Assembly: GCF_001482285.1 (NCBI RefSeq)
Contig: NZ_LOEP01000017.1
Coordinates: 1-64,000, forward strand
Reading direction: 5' to 3'
Source of the DNA: Haloferax sp. Q22
GTDB taxonomy: Archaea; Halobacteriota; Halobacteria; Halobacteriales; Haloferacaceae
Length of the DNA stretch: 64,000 bases
Shown: piece by piece, positions 37,606-47,029 of the stretch
How the letters are laid out: each line of letters opens with the position of its first letter
Position numbering within the stretch: position 1 is the stretch's first letter
Notes under the pieces: generated by a model
What the model was told of the DNA's origin: nothing
The model's database searches: none
Seen by the model: only the letters and a program-made list of their open reading frames with translations
Position numbers and translations under genes: made by a program

Positions 37606-38763
37606 ATGTTAGCGTCACCCAAGAGCGTCGAGAGTGCCGAACACACTATCGTCTACCACAGTGATGATGAGTTCTCAGCGTGGCCGTTCAACGGCGGGAT
37701 GTGGAAGACCGATGACGGCGTCGTCGTCGGGTTCATCAACCACGACTGTGATTACTCAGTTCCGGAGAATCTCCACGACGCTAAGGTCGTTCGCTACGGG
37801 AGCGTCGTCTCTCCGACCGAGAATAAGCAGAATCAGTTGAGCCACGCGCGTATCGAGACCTACGGGTCCATCCGTGCGATGCGCACCACCGACGGCGGCG
37901 CGACGTGGACGGACGACGGCGTCATCTCGGACAACGTCGAGACCTCTGAACAGGTCCTCTACAACGAGATTCCGGACATCGAGGCGCACGACTTCTCGAA
38001 TCAGAATACGCTCATGGCCTGTTGGTCTTCGCCGCATTCGGCTGCCTCTGACGCGGTGCCGTGGGTGAAACTCTCCGACGATGGGGGGGACTCGTGGAGC
38101 GATGCGAAACGGCTCCCCATGTTCGACTTCGAGCGAATCCAGGGCCGCCCGTCGTACATTACTCGTGAAGATGGCACCCTCCTGTTGATGCTAACGGGGA
38201 AAACCAGCACCGACCCCCACGACGTGCCGATCGTGTACGCGTCGTTCGATGGGGGACAAAACTGGTCGTTCCTGTCGCAGATCGGTGGGAGCGAAAAGTA
38301 CCGCATGCTGTGTCCCTCGCCAGTACTGCTTGACGACGGGACGCTTGTCGCGGCCGTGCGCTGTAAGATTTCCGTCGACTGTGAGTGGACCGAGATCTAT
38401 CGCTCAACTGACGACGGGCGAAACTGGACGTTCGTCTCGCGAGTGAACGACCTTGGCGCACCGAGCAAACTCTTGGAGTACGATGGTTCACTCGTGTGTA
38501 TCTACGGATATCGCCATCCACCGTACGGTATCCGCGCACGTGTGAGTCACGACGACGGTGCCACGTGGAGCCGCGAGTGGATTCTCCGTGACGACGGTGC
38601 GAACTACGACCTCGGCTACCCGCGCGCGGCCGTGCTCGACGACGGGACGATTCTCGCCACGTACTATTTCAACCAACAGGACGATGAAGTCGCCGTCGAT
38701 GGTGGTCCTCGACACATCGCGGCCACCAGATTCGACCCCGAGGAACTACTCTCCAACCGGTGA
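37606..38763 (+). CDS. Cytosolic Asp-box beta-propeller protein, sialidase-superfamily fold
   Basis: 385 residues with five Asp-box motifs (S/T-x-D-x-G-x-x-W type): TTDGGATW, SDDGGDSW, SFDGGQNW, STDDGRNW and SHDDGATW, spaced along the chain as in six-bladed sialidase propellers. There is no signal peptide, so it acts inside the cell. The N-terminal Arg motif of true sialidases (F/Y-R-I-P) is replaced by PFNGGMWKTDDG, which argues against sialic acid hydrolysis. It is probably a glycoside hydrolase or lyase that acts on the imported compound. A TATA-like CTTTAATA lies near 37570. Confidence 0.8.
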   Translation: MLASPKSVESAEHTIVYHSDDEFSAWPFNGGMWKTDDGVVVGFINHDCDYSVPENLHDAKVVRYGSVVSPTENKQNQLSHARIETYGSIRAMRTTDGGATWTDDGVISDNVETSEQVLYNEIPDIEAHDFSNQNTLMACWSSPHSAASDAVPWVKLSDDGGDSWSDAKRLPMFDFERIQGRPSYITREDGTLLLMLTGKTSTDPHDVPIVYASFDGGQNWSFLSQIGGSEKYRMLCPSPVLLDDGTLVAAVRCKISVDCEWTEIYRSTDDGRNWTFVSRVNDLGAPSKLLEYDGSLVCIYGYRHPPYGIRARVSHDDGATWSREWILRDDGANYDLGYPRAAVLDDGTILATYYFNQQDDEVAVDGGPRHIAATRFDPEELLSNR

Positions 38764-39273
38764 TGACCCGACGAACAGCCGCGTCTCTACCGCCCTCCGC
38801 TTCGCAATAGAACAGCCTCCGTCGAACCTCGAAACTTCGGTTCGAATCGCCTCTTCTAGTGTTTTGCTTCCTATCCGCTCCGCAGTCTCTGAGAGTGGGT
38901 ATTGACGCAGATGTAGAGGAAGGCCCAGGACTTCACTCAAGGATGATTTGGACAGACGAATATTGTTTATTTGTAACACACCTATGGAGCATATATAGTT
39001 ATTTTATAAAAAATAAAAGTATATATTTAATATTTCTTCAAATATACCCATTCCTGATATTCAGAATATATACTAATCGGGCAAATATTCCAATATAGTT
39101 GTACTTTTACCCCCGTATTCATGACATATCTGATTTCCCCTCATTGAAAGGACTCTCAGTTGTATTCTGAGTCATTATTGTTATATCTATGCTATTCTAT
39201 AAAACGCCAACGTGACTCTATTCGCTTGGACGCAGAGGGTCTCGAACGGATGCCATGGTTCGGCAGCCACCTA
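38764..39273. other. AT-rich intergenic region with a possible terminator
   Basis: 510 bases without a convincing gene. TCGAACC (38822-38828) pairs with GGTTCGA (38839-38845), a 7-bp hairpin about 60 bases after the Asp-box gene, followed by T-rich sequence; it may end that transcript. From 38940 to 39200 the DNA is extremely AT-rich and marks the right edge of the cluster. Confidence 0.5.
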
Positions 39274-39483
39274 CTAGGTACGGTCGAACTCGTCGTCTAT
39301 CATCGCCAGCGCCCCGCCGGAGTTGAACAGCAGGCGGCTCACGACCACCCACGTCGGCACCGCGAGGACGACCAGCGCGACCGTGCTCGCGATGGGCGAC
39401 AGCGGCGGCAACAGCCCGCGGTAGAACCACACGATGGCAAACGTCAGGACGATGCGGAGCATCGGTTTGACGGCGATGCTCAT
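39274..39483 (-). CDS. Small membrane protein at the end of the dpp operon
   Basis: 69 residues with two predicted membrane segments ([15 protein letters not shown] and [17 protein letters not shown]) and an acidic tail. Its ATG overlaps the stop of the DppF-like gene by four bases, so it is translated with the operon. No family recognised. Confidence 0.7.
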   Translation of the reverse strand: MSIAVKPMLRIVLTFAIVWFYRGLLPPLSPIASTVALVVLAVPTWVVVSRLLFNSGGALAMIDDEFDRT

Positions 39484-40598
39484 CTGTCGTCGTCACCCTG
39501 ACCCCGTCCGCGACCGTCGGTCGCGACCGTCGGTTCGGCGTCGAAGTTCTCGATGCTGAACCGCTCGTCGACGTCTTGTGCGGCGCTCGGGACGCCCGCC
39601 CCGGTCTCGAACTCGTCGACGTGAATGCAGGCGGCCTTGTGGCCGCCGGTCGCGCCCGCCACCTCGTCGAGCGTCGGGTCGACCGACGTGCACTCTTCTG
39701 TCGCCTCGGGACACCGCGGATTGAACGAACAGCCGGACGGCGGGTCGAGCGGCGAGGGGACCTCGCCTTCGAGCACCTGCCGCTGCCGCGCCAGCTCCGG
39801 GACCGGCTGGGGAATCGCACCCAACAGCGCCCGCGTGTAGGGGTGCTGCGGATTCGAAAACAGCTCGTCGGCGTCCGCGAGTTCGACGATTTCGCCGAGG
39901 TACATCACGGCGACGCGGTCACAGACGTGGCGAATCACGCTGAGGTCGTGGGCGATGAACAAAAGCGTTAGGTCGAACTCCTCCTGAAGGTCCTCGAGCA
40001 GGTTGAGGATCTGCGCCTGAATCGACACGTCGAGCGCCGAGACGGGCTCGTCGGCGACGATGAAGTCCGGGTCGACCGCGAGCGCGCGGGCGATGCCGAC
40101 GCGCTGGCGCTGGCCGCCGGAGAACTCGTGGGGGTAGCGGTTCGAGTACTGCGGCGGGAGGCCGACCGTCTCCATGAGTTCGTCCACGCGGGCGTCGCGT
40201 TCGCCCTCGTAGAGGCCGTGAATCTCCATCGGCTGTTTGATGATTTGGCCGACGGTCTTCCGGCGGTTGAGACTCGATGCGGGGTCCTGGAAGACGATTT
40301 GGATGCGCTTTCGCATCTCCGTCATCTCCCGGTCCGACAGCGCCGTCAGGTCGGTGCCGTCGTAGCTGATCGTCCCCTTCGTGGGTTCGTCCAGCCGGAG
40401 GACCGACCGCGCGGTCGTCGATTTGCCCGAACCGGACTCGCCGACGAGGCCGAGCGTCTCGCCGCGCTCGATGTCGAACGAGACGCCGTTGACGGCCTTC
40501 ACGGTCTCGTCGGCACCGAGCAGACGGTCGATGAAGCCGTCGTTCTGCGTGAAGTACTTGTGGAGCCCCGAGACGGACAACAGCGGGTCGTCGCTCAT
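39480..40598 (-). CDS. dppF: Oligopeptide/dipeptide ABC ATP-binding protein, DppF type
   Basis: 372 residues. Walker [13 protein letters not shown], signature [15 protein letters not shown], Walker [13 protein letters not shown], and the switch in [12 protein letters not shown]. The C-terminal oligopeptide-ABC motif has a Cys cluster ([15 protein letters not shown] plus a later AACIHV), which binds an Fe-S cluster or metal in this family. The start at 40598 gives [16 protein letters not shown] and overlaps the DppD stop (ATGA). Confidence 0.92.
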   Translation of the reverse strand: MSDDPLLSVSGLHKYFTQNDGFIDRLLGADETVKAVNGVSFDIERGETLGLVGESGSGKSTTARSVLRLDEPTKGTISYDGTDLTALSDREMTEMRKRIQIVFQDPASSLNRRKTVGQIIKQPMEIHGLYEGERDARVDELMETVGLPPQYSNRYPHEFSGGQRQRVGIARALAVDPDFIVADEPVSALDVSIQAQILNLLEDLQEEFDLTLLFIAHDLSVIRHVCDRVAVMYLGEIVELADADELFSNPQHPYTRALLGAIPQPVPELARQRQVLEGEVPSPLDPPSGCSFNPRCPEATEECTSVDPTLDEVAGATGGHKAACIHVDEFETGAGVPSAAQDVDERFSIENFDAEPTVATDGRGRGQGDDDR

Positions 40599-41671
40599 TG
40601 GGACGCACCCCCGTCGGTCGCCGGCGTCGCGGGACTGCCGCCGTCGGCCTCCGCACGCTCCATCTCGATGGCCGACTTCGAGAGGTTGTAGCCGCGCGCG
40701 TGGAGACACGCCGCTTCCCGGCCGGGTTCGACCTCCCGCAGTTCGGGGTCGTACGACTCGCACTCGGCGGTCGCGTGGGGACACCGCGGGTGGAACGAAC
40801 AGCCCGACGGCAGGTCCGTGAGGTTTGGCACGTCGCCCTCGACGGGCGTCAGTCGGTCGGTGTCGTCGGTGAGCCGCGGAATCGACCGCATGAGGCCGCG
40901 GGTGTAGGGATGCCGTGGGTTCTCGAAGAGTGCGTCCACCCCAGCGCGCTCGACGACGCGGCCGCCGTAGGCGACGGCGACGCGGTCGCAGGTCCCGGCG
41001 ACGACGCCGAGGTCGTGGGTGATGAGGATGATGCTCATCCCGTACTTCTCCTGGAGTTTGTCGAGGACGGTGAATATCTGCGTCTCGATGGTCACGTCGA
41101 GCGCCGTCGTGGGTTCGTCGGCGATGAGCACGTCCGGCTCGCAGGAGATCGCCATCGCGAGGAGCGCGCGCTGACGCATCCCGCCGGAGAACTGGTGGGG
41201 GTAGTTGTCGACGCGCGAGGTCGGTTCGGGGATGCCCACGTCGGCCATGAGTTCGATGGTCCGCTCGCGGGCCGCCGCGTCCGACACGTCCTGGTGAGTC
41301 TTGATGACCCGGCTGATCTGGTCGCCGACGGTGAACACGGGGTTGAGACTCGTCATCGGGTCTTGGAACATCATCGCGATGTCGTTGCCCCGAATCGACC
41401 GCATCTCCGCCTCGCTCTTTTGGAGCAGGTCGTCGCCGCGGTAACGGACGCTTCCCCCCTCGATGCGACCGGGGCTGTCGACGAGTTGGAGCATCGACAG
41501 CGCGGTCACGGACTTTCCGGAGCCCGATTCGCCGACGATGCCCAGCGTCTCACCCTCGTAGAGGTCGAACGACGAGCCATCGACGGCTTTGACCGTCCCC
41601 TCGTCGGTGTAGAACCGCGTGACGAGGTCGCGGATTTCGAGCACCGGCTGTTCGTCCGGTTCGGCGCTCAT
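40595..41671 (-). CDS. dppD: Oligopeptide/dipeptide ABC ATP-binding protein, DppD type
   Basis: 358 residues. Walker [13 protein letters not shown], signature [15 protein letters not shown], Walker [15 protein letters not shown], and switch [13 protein letters not shown]. The C-terminal Cys motif is [15 protein letters not shown] and AACLHA. It works as a heterodimer with DppF. It overlaps both neighbours by four bases. Confidence 0.92.
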   Translation of the reverse strand: MSAEPDEQPVLEIRDLVTRFYTDEGTVKAVDGSSFDLYEGETLGIVGESGSGKSVTALSMLQLVDSPGRIEGGSVRYRGDDLLQKSEAEMRSIRGNDIAMMFQDPMTSLNPVFTVGDQISRVIKTHQDVSDAAARERTIELMADVGIPEPTSRVDNYPHQFSGGMRQRALLAMAISCEPDVLIADEPTTALDVTIETQIFTVLDKLQEKYGMSIILITHDLGVVAGTCDRVAVAYGGRVVERAGVDALFENPRHPYTRGLMRSIPRLTDDTDRLTPVEGDVPNLTDLPSGCSFHPRCPHATAECESYDPELREVEPGREAACLHARGYNLSKSAIEMERAEADGGSPATPATDGGASQ

Positions 41672-42684
41672 CGCTCGCCTCCGTCGTTTCGGGGGTCGAG
41701 CGCGTCGCGCAGGCCGTCACCGAGCAGGTTGAACCCGAGGATGGTGACGACGATGACGAGCCCGGGGAACACCGAGTACCACCACTCGCCGCTGTAGAGG
41801 TAGCCGCGGGCGTTCGACAGCATCAGCCCGAGACTCGCGTTCGGCGGCTGGATACCGAGCCCGAGGAACGACAGCGCGGCGCTGGCGAGGACGGCCGTCC
41901 CCATGTAGAGCGTCCCCTGGACCACGACGGTCGGCAGGGTGTTGACGGCGATGTCCTTCACGAGGATGTGTCGGTCGCTCGCGCCGAGGGACTTCGCGGC
42001 GTCGACGTAGTCTTCTTCCATCTCCTTGAGGACCGACCCGCGCATGACGCGTGCGAAACTCGGGATGTAGACGACGCCGATGACGGCGATGACCTTCACG
42101 ATGTTCGGGAGGGTGAACGAGCCGTACTCCGTGCTTCCGACCCCGAGCACGCCGAGCACCGCGATGGCGAGGATGAGACTCGGGAAGGAAAACAGGATGT
42201 CCATGAAGCGCATGACGACCTCGTCGACCCAGGTGTTGCGGTAGTAGCCGGCGATTGCGCCGGCGGTCACGCCGAGCGCCATCGCGAAGCCGACGACGCC
42301 GAGCGAGACGGTCATCAGCGTCCGCAACCCGTAGATGATGCGCGAGAGGATGTCCCGACCGTGGTGGTCGGTACCGAGGTAGGCCGTCGTCGTGCCGACG
42401 ACCTCGCCGGCGTCGTTCTCGACGATCATCTCGGTGCCCATCGGCATCGGGTTGTGTTCGCCGTCCGGTGCCTCGAACTGCGTCGTCGGGTCGTGGGGGG
42501 CGAGAAACGGCGCGAACAGCGCGGTCAGGAGCATCGTGAGGATAATCGCGGTCCCCACGAGCGAGAGGGTGTTCTTGCGGAACTCCTTCCAGAACATCTC
42601 GAACTGACTGTGGTGCGTACCGGGGGCTTGCGCGGCCGGCACCGCCTCGTCCGTGTGGTCTGTCGTTGCCATGTTAGTTTCCAT
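41668..42684 (-). CDS. dppC: Dipeptide-type ABC permease, DppC
   Basis: 338 residues. The N-terminal segment SLVGTAIILTMLLTALFAPFLAPHDP is typical of DppC, and the EAA-type loop lies at DYVDAAKSLGASDRHILVKDI. Six membrane segments are predicted. The ATG at 42684 overlaps the DppB gene by 11 bases; an ATG at 42672 would avoid the overlap. Confidence 0.9.
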   Translation of the reverse strand: METNMATTDHTDEAVPAAQAPGTHHSQFEMFWKEFRKNTLSLVGTAIILTMLLTALFAPFLAPHDPTTQFEAPDGEHNPMPMGTEMIVENDAGEVVGTTTAYLGTDHHGRDILSRIIYGLRTLMTVSLGVVGFAMALGVTAGAIAGYYRNTWVDEVVMRFMDILFSFPSLILAIAVLGVLGVGSTEYGSFTLPNIVKVIAVIGVVYIPSFARVMRGSVLKEMEEDYVDAAKSLGASDRHILVKDIAVNTLPTVVVQGTLYMGTAVLASAALSFLGLGIQPPNASLGLMLSNARGYLYSGEWWYSVFPGLVIVVTILGFNLLGDGLRDALDPRNDGGER

Positions 42685-43633
42685 CGTGTCTGATGCGGGG
42701 GTCGAGGTAGGCGTACAGCACGTCCACCGCGAGGTTCGCGAAGACGAACACGCTCGCGATGAACAGGATGAGCGCCTGGATGATGCGGTAGTCGCGGCGG
42801 TCGATGGCCAGTATCAGAAGCTTGCCGATACCGGGGAGGTTGAACACCGTCTCGGTCAGAATCGCGCCGTTCATCAGTTGGCCGAGTCCGACACCGATGA
42901 CGGTCACGACGGGGATGAGCGCGTTCTTCGAGGCGTCCTTGAGGACGATTTCGCGCGCGCCGATACCCATCGCGCGGGCGGTCTTGACGTAGTCCTGACT
43001 GAGCGTGTCCAGCATCTCCGAGCGCATCATCCGGGCGATGAGCGCGGAGTAGGCCGTCCCGAGCGTGATGACCGGGAGGAACAACTGCTGGAGGTTCGCC
43101 ACCGGGTCGACCCACGGCGGCGTCCAGCCGCCGGTCGCCCACGGGAACGAAAACTGCACCGCGAAGATCATGATGAGGATGATTCCCAGCCAGAAATCGG
43201 GAATCGAAATCCCCGACAGCGCGGCGATGCGCGCGGCGTGGTCCGCGGGCTTGTCCTTGCGGACGGCGCTGATGATGCCCGCCGGGATGGCGATGAGAAT
43301 CGCCGTGATCATGCTGAGAATCGACAGCTCGACCGTCAGCGGGATGCGCTCGACGATGATGTCAGTCACGGGCGTCCCCTGCTGGACCGTCCACGACACG
43401 CCGAAGTCGCCTTGGATGGCGTCGAGCATCCACAGACCGTACTGGACGTACAGCGGGCGGTTGAGCCCCATCTCCAGTCGAATCTGCCTGACGAGTTCCT
43501 CGCTGCTGAGCGGGCCGAGCATCACCCGCACCGGACCGCCCGGTGCGAGGTGGACGAGCGCGAAGACGACGACGCTCACCCCGAGGAGGACGGGAACGCT
43601 CAACAGCAGGCGCTTGAGGACGAACCGGAACAT
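42674..43633 (-). CDS. dppB: Dipeptide-type ABC permease, DppB
   Basis: About 319 residues from ATG 43633 (a GTG at 43639 adds two). It has the RRLLLSVPVLLGVSVVVFAL-like first segment, VRQIRLEMGLNRPLYVQYG and the EAA loop DYVKTARAMGIGAREIVLKDA, all typical of DppB. It forms the channel with DppC. Confidence 0.9.
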   Translation of the reverse strand: MFRFVLKRLLLSVPVLLGVSVVVFALVHLAPGGPVRVMLGPLSSEELVRQIRLEMGLNRPLYVQYGLWMLDAIQGDFGVSWTVQQGTPVTDIIVERIPLTVELSILSMITAILIAIPAGIISAVRKDKPADHAARIAALSGISIPDFWLGIILIMIFAVQFSFPWATGGWTPPWVDPVANLQQLFLPVITLGTAYSALIARMMRSEMLDTLSQDYVKTARAMGIGAREIVLKDASKNALIPVVTVIGVGLGQLMNGAILTETVFNLPGIGKLLILAIDRRDYRIIQALILFIASVFVFANLAVDVLYAYLDPRIRHDGN

Positions 43634-43708
43634 GCTCACGGCTGAGTCACCTCCCGGGTCGCCGTTGGAACTCGACGTGGCTGGCGCGAACGCGTGTGCA
43701 TCTGTTCG

Positions 43709-45451
43709 TCACTCACCCTTCGAGACGAAGCGGTAGTTGTCTTGGAACGTGCCCACGTCGTAGTCGTTGACGGCGTTGCGCCACGCCTCGAGTTTGTTGA
43801 CGTAGGCGATGTCGATCTGGATGCCGTGTTCGACGAGGTACTCCTCCAGTTCCCAGACGATTTCCTTCTGTACTTGTTCGTCCGTCGACGCCTGCGCCTC
43901 GCGGAGCTTCGAGACGTACCACTCGTGGCCGTTCGAGAAGTCGCCCTCGGCGTCTTCGGGCGCGGCGGGGCCGCTCGGCGCGTAGATGTCTTCGAGGTCG
44001 TCGGAGGGGTGGTGCCAGTTGTTGTGGTTGTGGTTGTTGTCGGCGTAGCCGGCATCGAGCCACGACGTGGCAACCGGAATCGACTGCGCCCAGTCTTCCA
44101 TCGCGGCGTGCCACGTGTCCGTGCTGTACACTTGGTTGAGGAGCGTGGACTTGTCGACGGCGGTGACGCTGGCTTCGATGCCGATTTTCGACAGTTGGTT
44201 CTGGATGACGACGGCCTCGTCTTTGAACCACGACCCCTTGGTGGCGATGATGTCCATCTCGAAGCCGTCGGGGTTGCCCGCGAGTTCGAGTTCTTTCTTG
44301 GCCTTCTCGGGGTCATACATCTGCATCTCCTTGAGCTTCGGCGAGGTCCAGTCGCTGTCGGGGTACCACGGTCCCTTCTGGACCGCGCCCTGCCCGTAGA
44401 ACACCTCGTCGAGAATCTCCTCGCGGTCGATGCCGAACAGCACCGCGCGGCGGTTGTGCCGGTTGCTCATCGGGTTGCCCTCGGACTCCATGAGGTTCAC
44501 GTACAGTACCTGGGTGAAGTTACCGGGGACGGACTCGGTCGTGATGTCGGGTTGGCCGCTGAGGCTCTCGAAGTCCTTCGGGGGAACCTTGTCCGTCAGG
44601 TCGAGCTGGCCCGAACGGAGGTTCGCGAGGCGCGTGGAGTCCTCGCCGATGAAGTTGAACTTGAACTCGTCGACGGCGGGCGAGCCCTCCTTCCAGTAGT
44701 CTTCGTTCTTCTCGAGGAGGACGTGACTTCCGCTTTTCCACTCGACGAATTTGAACGCGCCGGTGCCAGCGCCGGAGGGGTCCTGCGTGAGGTCGGTCGC
44801 GAGGCCGCTCGGTCCCTTGCCGTCTGCGGTGTCGCCGCGGGAGCCTTCGGGGACGATGCCTTCGAGGCCGCGGGTGAGCCACCAGTTGAGCGTCCCGAAC
44901 GGCTGGGAGAGGTTGAGCCGAAGCGTCCGGTCGCCGACGATTTCGGTGTCCTCGACGAACGGGAGGCGGCTCTTGACCGGCGACTTGTTGTCGGGGTTGA
45001 GAATCCAGTCGACGGAGTACTTGAAGTCCTCGACGGTCACCTCGTCGCCGTTGTGGAACGTGATGCCCTCGCGGAGCGTGTACTCGAACGCCGTCCCGCC
45101 GTCGACGGGGTCGGGAACCTCGGTCACGAGTCCGGGCTGGAGTTCGGAGTCGGGCGTCAGTTCGATGACCTCGTCGTAGATGAGGCCGCCGATGGTGCTG
45201 GTCGCGGTGTCCGTCCAGAGCGCGGGGTCGAAGTTCCACGGCTCCGCGGCGAGTGCGACGTTGACGCGGACGGTCTCGCCCGAGTTGCCCGACGAACCGC
45301 TGTCGGTGCTCTCGCCGCTCGTCTCGGTTCCGTCGGAACCGCCGGAATCGCCGCCGGTACAGCCCGCAAACGCGGTCGCCCCGACCGCGCTCGCGGCCGC
45401 AATAAATTGCCGTCTGTCCATGTTTATCTCGGTAATGTTGTCGTCTGCCAT
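43709..45451 (-). CDS. Dipeptide/oligopeptide-binding lipoprotein (SBP_bac_5)
   Basis: 580 residues. Tat signal MDRRQFIAAAS with lipobox FAGC and a Gly/Ser/Thr linker, then a type 5 binding fold (FDPALWTDTATSTIGG, YTLREGITFHNGDEVTVEDF, NNRHNRRAVLFGIDR-like NRHNRRAVLFGI). The C-terminal region has an unusual YADNNHNHNNWHHP stretch, rich in His and Asn, which could bind a metal. The ATG at 45451 is used; ATG 45421 would start right at the twin Arg. It captures a peptide or amino acid derivative for the Dpp proteins encoded downstream. Confidence 0.88.
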   Translation of the reverse strand: MADDNITEINMDRRQFIAAASAVGATAFAGCTGGDSGGSDGTETSGESTDSGSSGNSGETVRVNVALAAEPWNFDPALWTDTATSTIGGLIYDEVIELTPDSELQPGLVTEVPDPVDGGTAFEYTLREGITFHNGDEVTVEDFKYSVDWILNPDNKSPVKSRLPFVEDTEIVGDRTLRLNLSQPFGTLNWWLTRGLEGIVPEGSRGDTADGKGPSGLATDLTQDPSGAGTGAFKFVEWKSGSHVLLEKNEDYWKEGSPAVDEFKFNFIGEDSTRLANLRSGQLDLTDKVPPKDFESLSGQPDITTESVPGNFTQVLYVNLMESEGNPMSNRHNRRAVLFGIDREEILDEVFYGQGAVQKGPWYPDSDWTSPKLKEMQMYDPEKAKKELELAGNPDGFEMDIIATKGSWFKDEAVVIQNQLSKIGIEASVTAVDKSTLLNQVYSTDTWHAAMEDWAQSIPVATSWLDAGYADNNHNHNNWHHPSDDLEDIYAPSGPAAPEDAEGDFSNGHEWYVSKLREAQASTDEQVQKEIVWELEEYLVEHGIQIDIAYVNKLEAWRNAVNDYDVGTFQDNYRFVSKGE

Positions 45452-45637
45452 TGTTTTCTGGAGCTACGTACACACCCTTGTAGCGGTACGCGTGATACCT
45501 TAGCTCATGAAACACCGTTATTTATAGCTTTGGCAACCCCTCACAATCCTGGCACTATCTCGCAATGGAGTTCCGGACGCGTTCGTTGTGCTACCGCTTC
45601 CCAAACAGTTTAACCGGGTGGTTGCAATGTCGGCTTC

Positions 45638-46900
45638 ATGGCGTACGCCAGCACGCTCTCCCTGCGAGAGTTACGACAGGACCTTCACGCCCACCCCGAG
45701 TCCGGGTGGAAGGAGTTCCGCACGACAGCCCTCATCGCCGCCGCGCTCGACGACCGCGAGTTCACACTCCACCTCGGCCCGCACGCCGTCGCCGAAGACG
45801 AGCGACTGGGCGTCCCCGACGACGACGCGGTCGCGGCCGCAGTCGAACGCGCACGCGAGGAAGGCGCACCCGAGGCCTACCTGGACCGGATGGACGGCAT
45901 CACGGGGCTCGTCGCCGAGAAGCGCTTCGGCGACGGGCCGACTGTCGGCGTCCGCGTCGACATGGACGCCCTCGAACGCACCGAATCGAGCGACGAGGAA
46001 CATCGCCCCGCGAAACTGGGCTTCGCGAGCACGCACCCCAACGAGATGCACGCGTGCGGCCACGACGGTCACACCGCCATCGGCCTCGGCATCGCCCGCG
46101 ACCTCGACGACAACGGCGGATTCGACGGCACGCTCCGACTGTTCTTCCAGCCGGCGGAGGAAGGCGGCCGCGGCGGCAAGCCGATGAGCGAGACCGACCT
46201 GCTCGCGGACATCGACTACTTCCTCGCGCTCCACCTCGGCCTCGGCAACCCCACGGGGACGGTCATCGCCGCCTACGAGAACCCGCTTTCGAACGCGAAA
46301 CTCGACGTGACCTTCGAGGGCGCGCCGAGCCACGCGGGCAACGCGCCGAACGAGGGGCGCAACGCGCTCCACGCGGCGACGACCGCGGTCCAGAACCTCT
46401 ACGGGATTCCGCGCCACGCCGACGGGACGACCCGCATCAACGTCGGGAAGTTCGAGTCCCCCAATCCGCAGAACATCATCGCAGAAGAGGCGCGCCTCCG
46501 CGTCGAGGTCCGCGGCGGGACCGCCGACCTGAACGAGTACATGCTCGAGAAGGCGCGACGCATGCTCGACCACGCCGCGGGCATGCACGACGTGTCGGTC
46601 GAGACGGGCCTCTACGGAAAGACGGCGACGTTCACGGCCGACGACGAGATGGTTGAGGCCGTCCTCGCGTCGGCGGCCGACCTCGACGACGTGACCGAAA
46701 CGGTCCCGCGACTCGACATCGGCGGCAGCGAGGACGCCTCCTACCTCATCCGGCGCGTACAGGAACACGGCGGGAAGGCGACCTACGTCGGCATCGGTGC
46801 GAGCAACGAGTTCGGCCACCACACCTCGCGGTTCGACATCGACGAAGACGCCCTCGACATCGGCGTCGACGTAGTGTGTCAGACGATTCGAACGCTCTAA
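45638..46900 (+). CDS. M20D amidohydrolase (AbgB/HipO/IAA-amino acid hydrolase-like)
   Basis: 420 residues. The metal-site motifs are VGVRVDMDAL, MHACGHDGHTAIGLGIA, FFQPAEEGGRGGK and the late GASNEFGHHTSRFDID; the dimerisation domain lies between about 205 and 315. Enzymes of this group cleave N-acyl or N-benzoyl amino acids, such as hippurate or aminobenzoyl-glutamate. It has an unusually large insertion between RxLHAHPE and the first Asp motif. It is divergent from the Dpp operon, so the import of an N-acyl amino acid or peptide followed by hydrolysis is likely. Confidence 0.88.
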   Translation: MAYASTLSLRELRQDLHAHPESGWKEFRTTALIAAALDDREFTLHLGPHAVAEDERLGVPDDDAVAAAVERAREEGAPEAYLDRMDGITGLVAEKRFGDGPTVGVRVDMDALERTESSDEEHRPAKLGFASTHPNEMHACGHDGHTAIGLGIARDLDDNGGFDGTLRLFFQPAEEGGRGGKPMSETDLLADIDYFLALHLGLGNPTGTVIAAYENPLSNAKLDVTFEGAPSHAGNAPNEGRNALHAATTAVQNLYGIPRHADGTTRINVGKFESPNPQNIIAEEARLRVEVRGGTADLNEYMLEKARRMLDHAAGMHDVSVETGLYGKTATFTADDEMVEAVLASAADLDDVTETVPRLDIGGSEDASYLIRRVQEHGGKATYVGIGASNEFGHHTSRFDIDEDALDIGVDVVCQTIRTL

Positions 46901-47029
46901 CGCGGCGATTCGACCCGGCTGTTCGACCCCGACCAGCCGCGCGTCTCACCCGTCATCGCCGCCGTCGCCCCGTAGAATCTGCCACGAACACACACAATTA
47001 TTAGACATCGTTTGCGAGTTGAGTCGCAC

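Noticed and set aside
38822-38850. GGTTCGAATC, like the T-loop of a tRNA
   Set aside because: No acceptor stem, anticodon arm or D-arm could be placed around it; it is better explained as one arm of a 7-bp hairpin.
43694-45613. 639-codon open frame on the plus strand
   Set aside because: It is antisense to the dipeptide-binding lipoprotein gene, which has a signal, lipobox and family motifs; the opposite frame has none.
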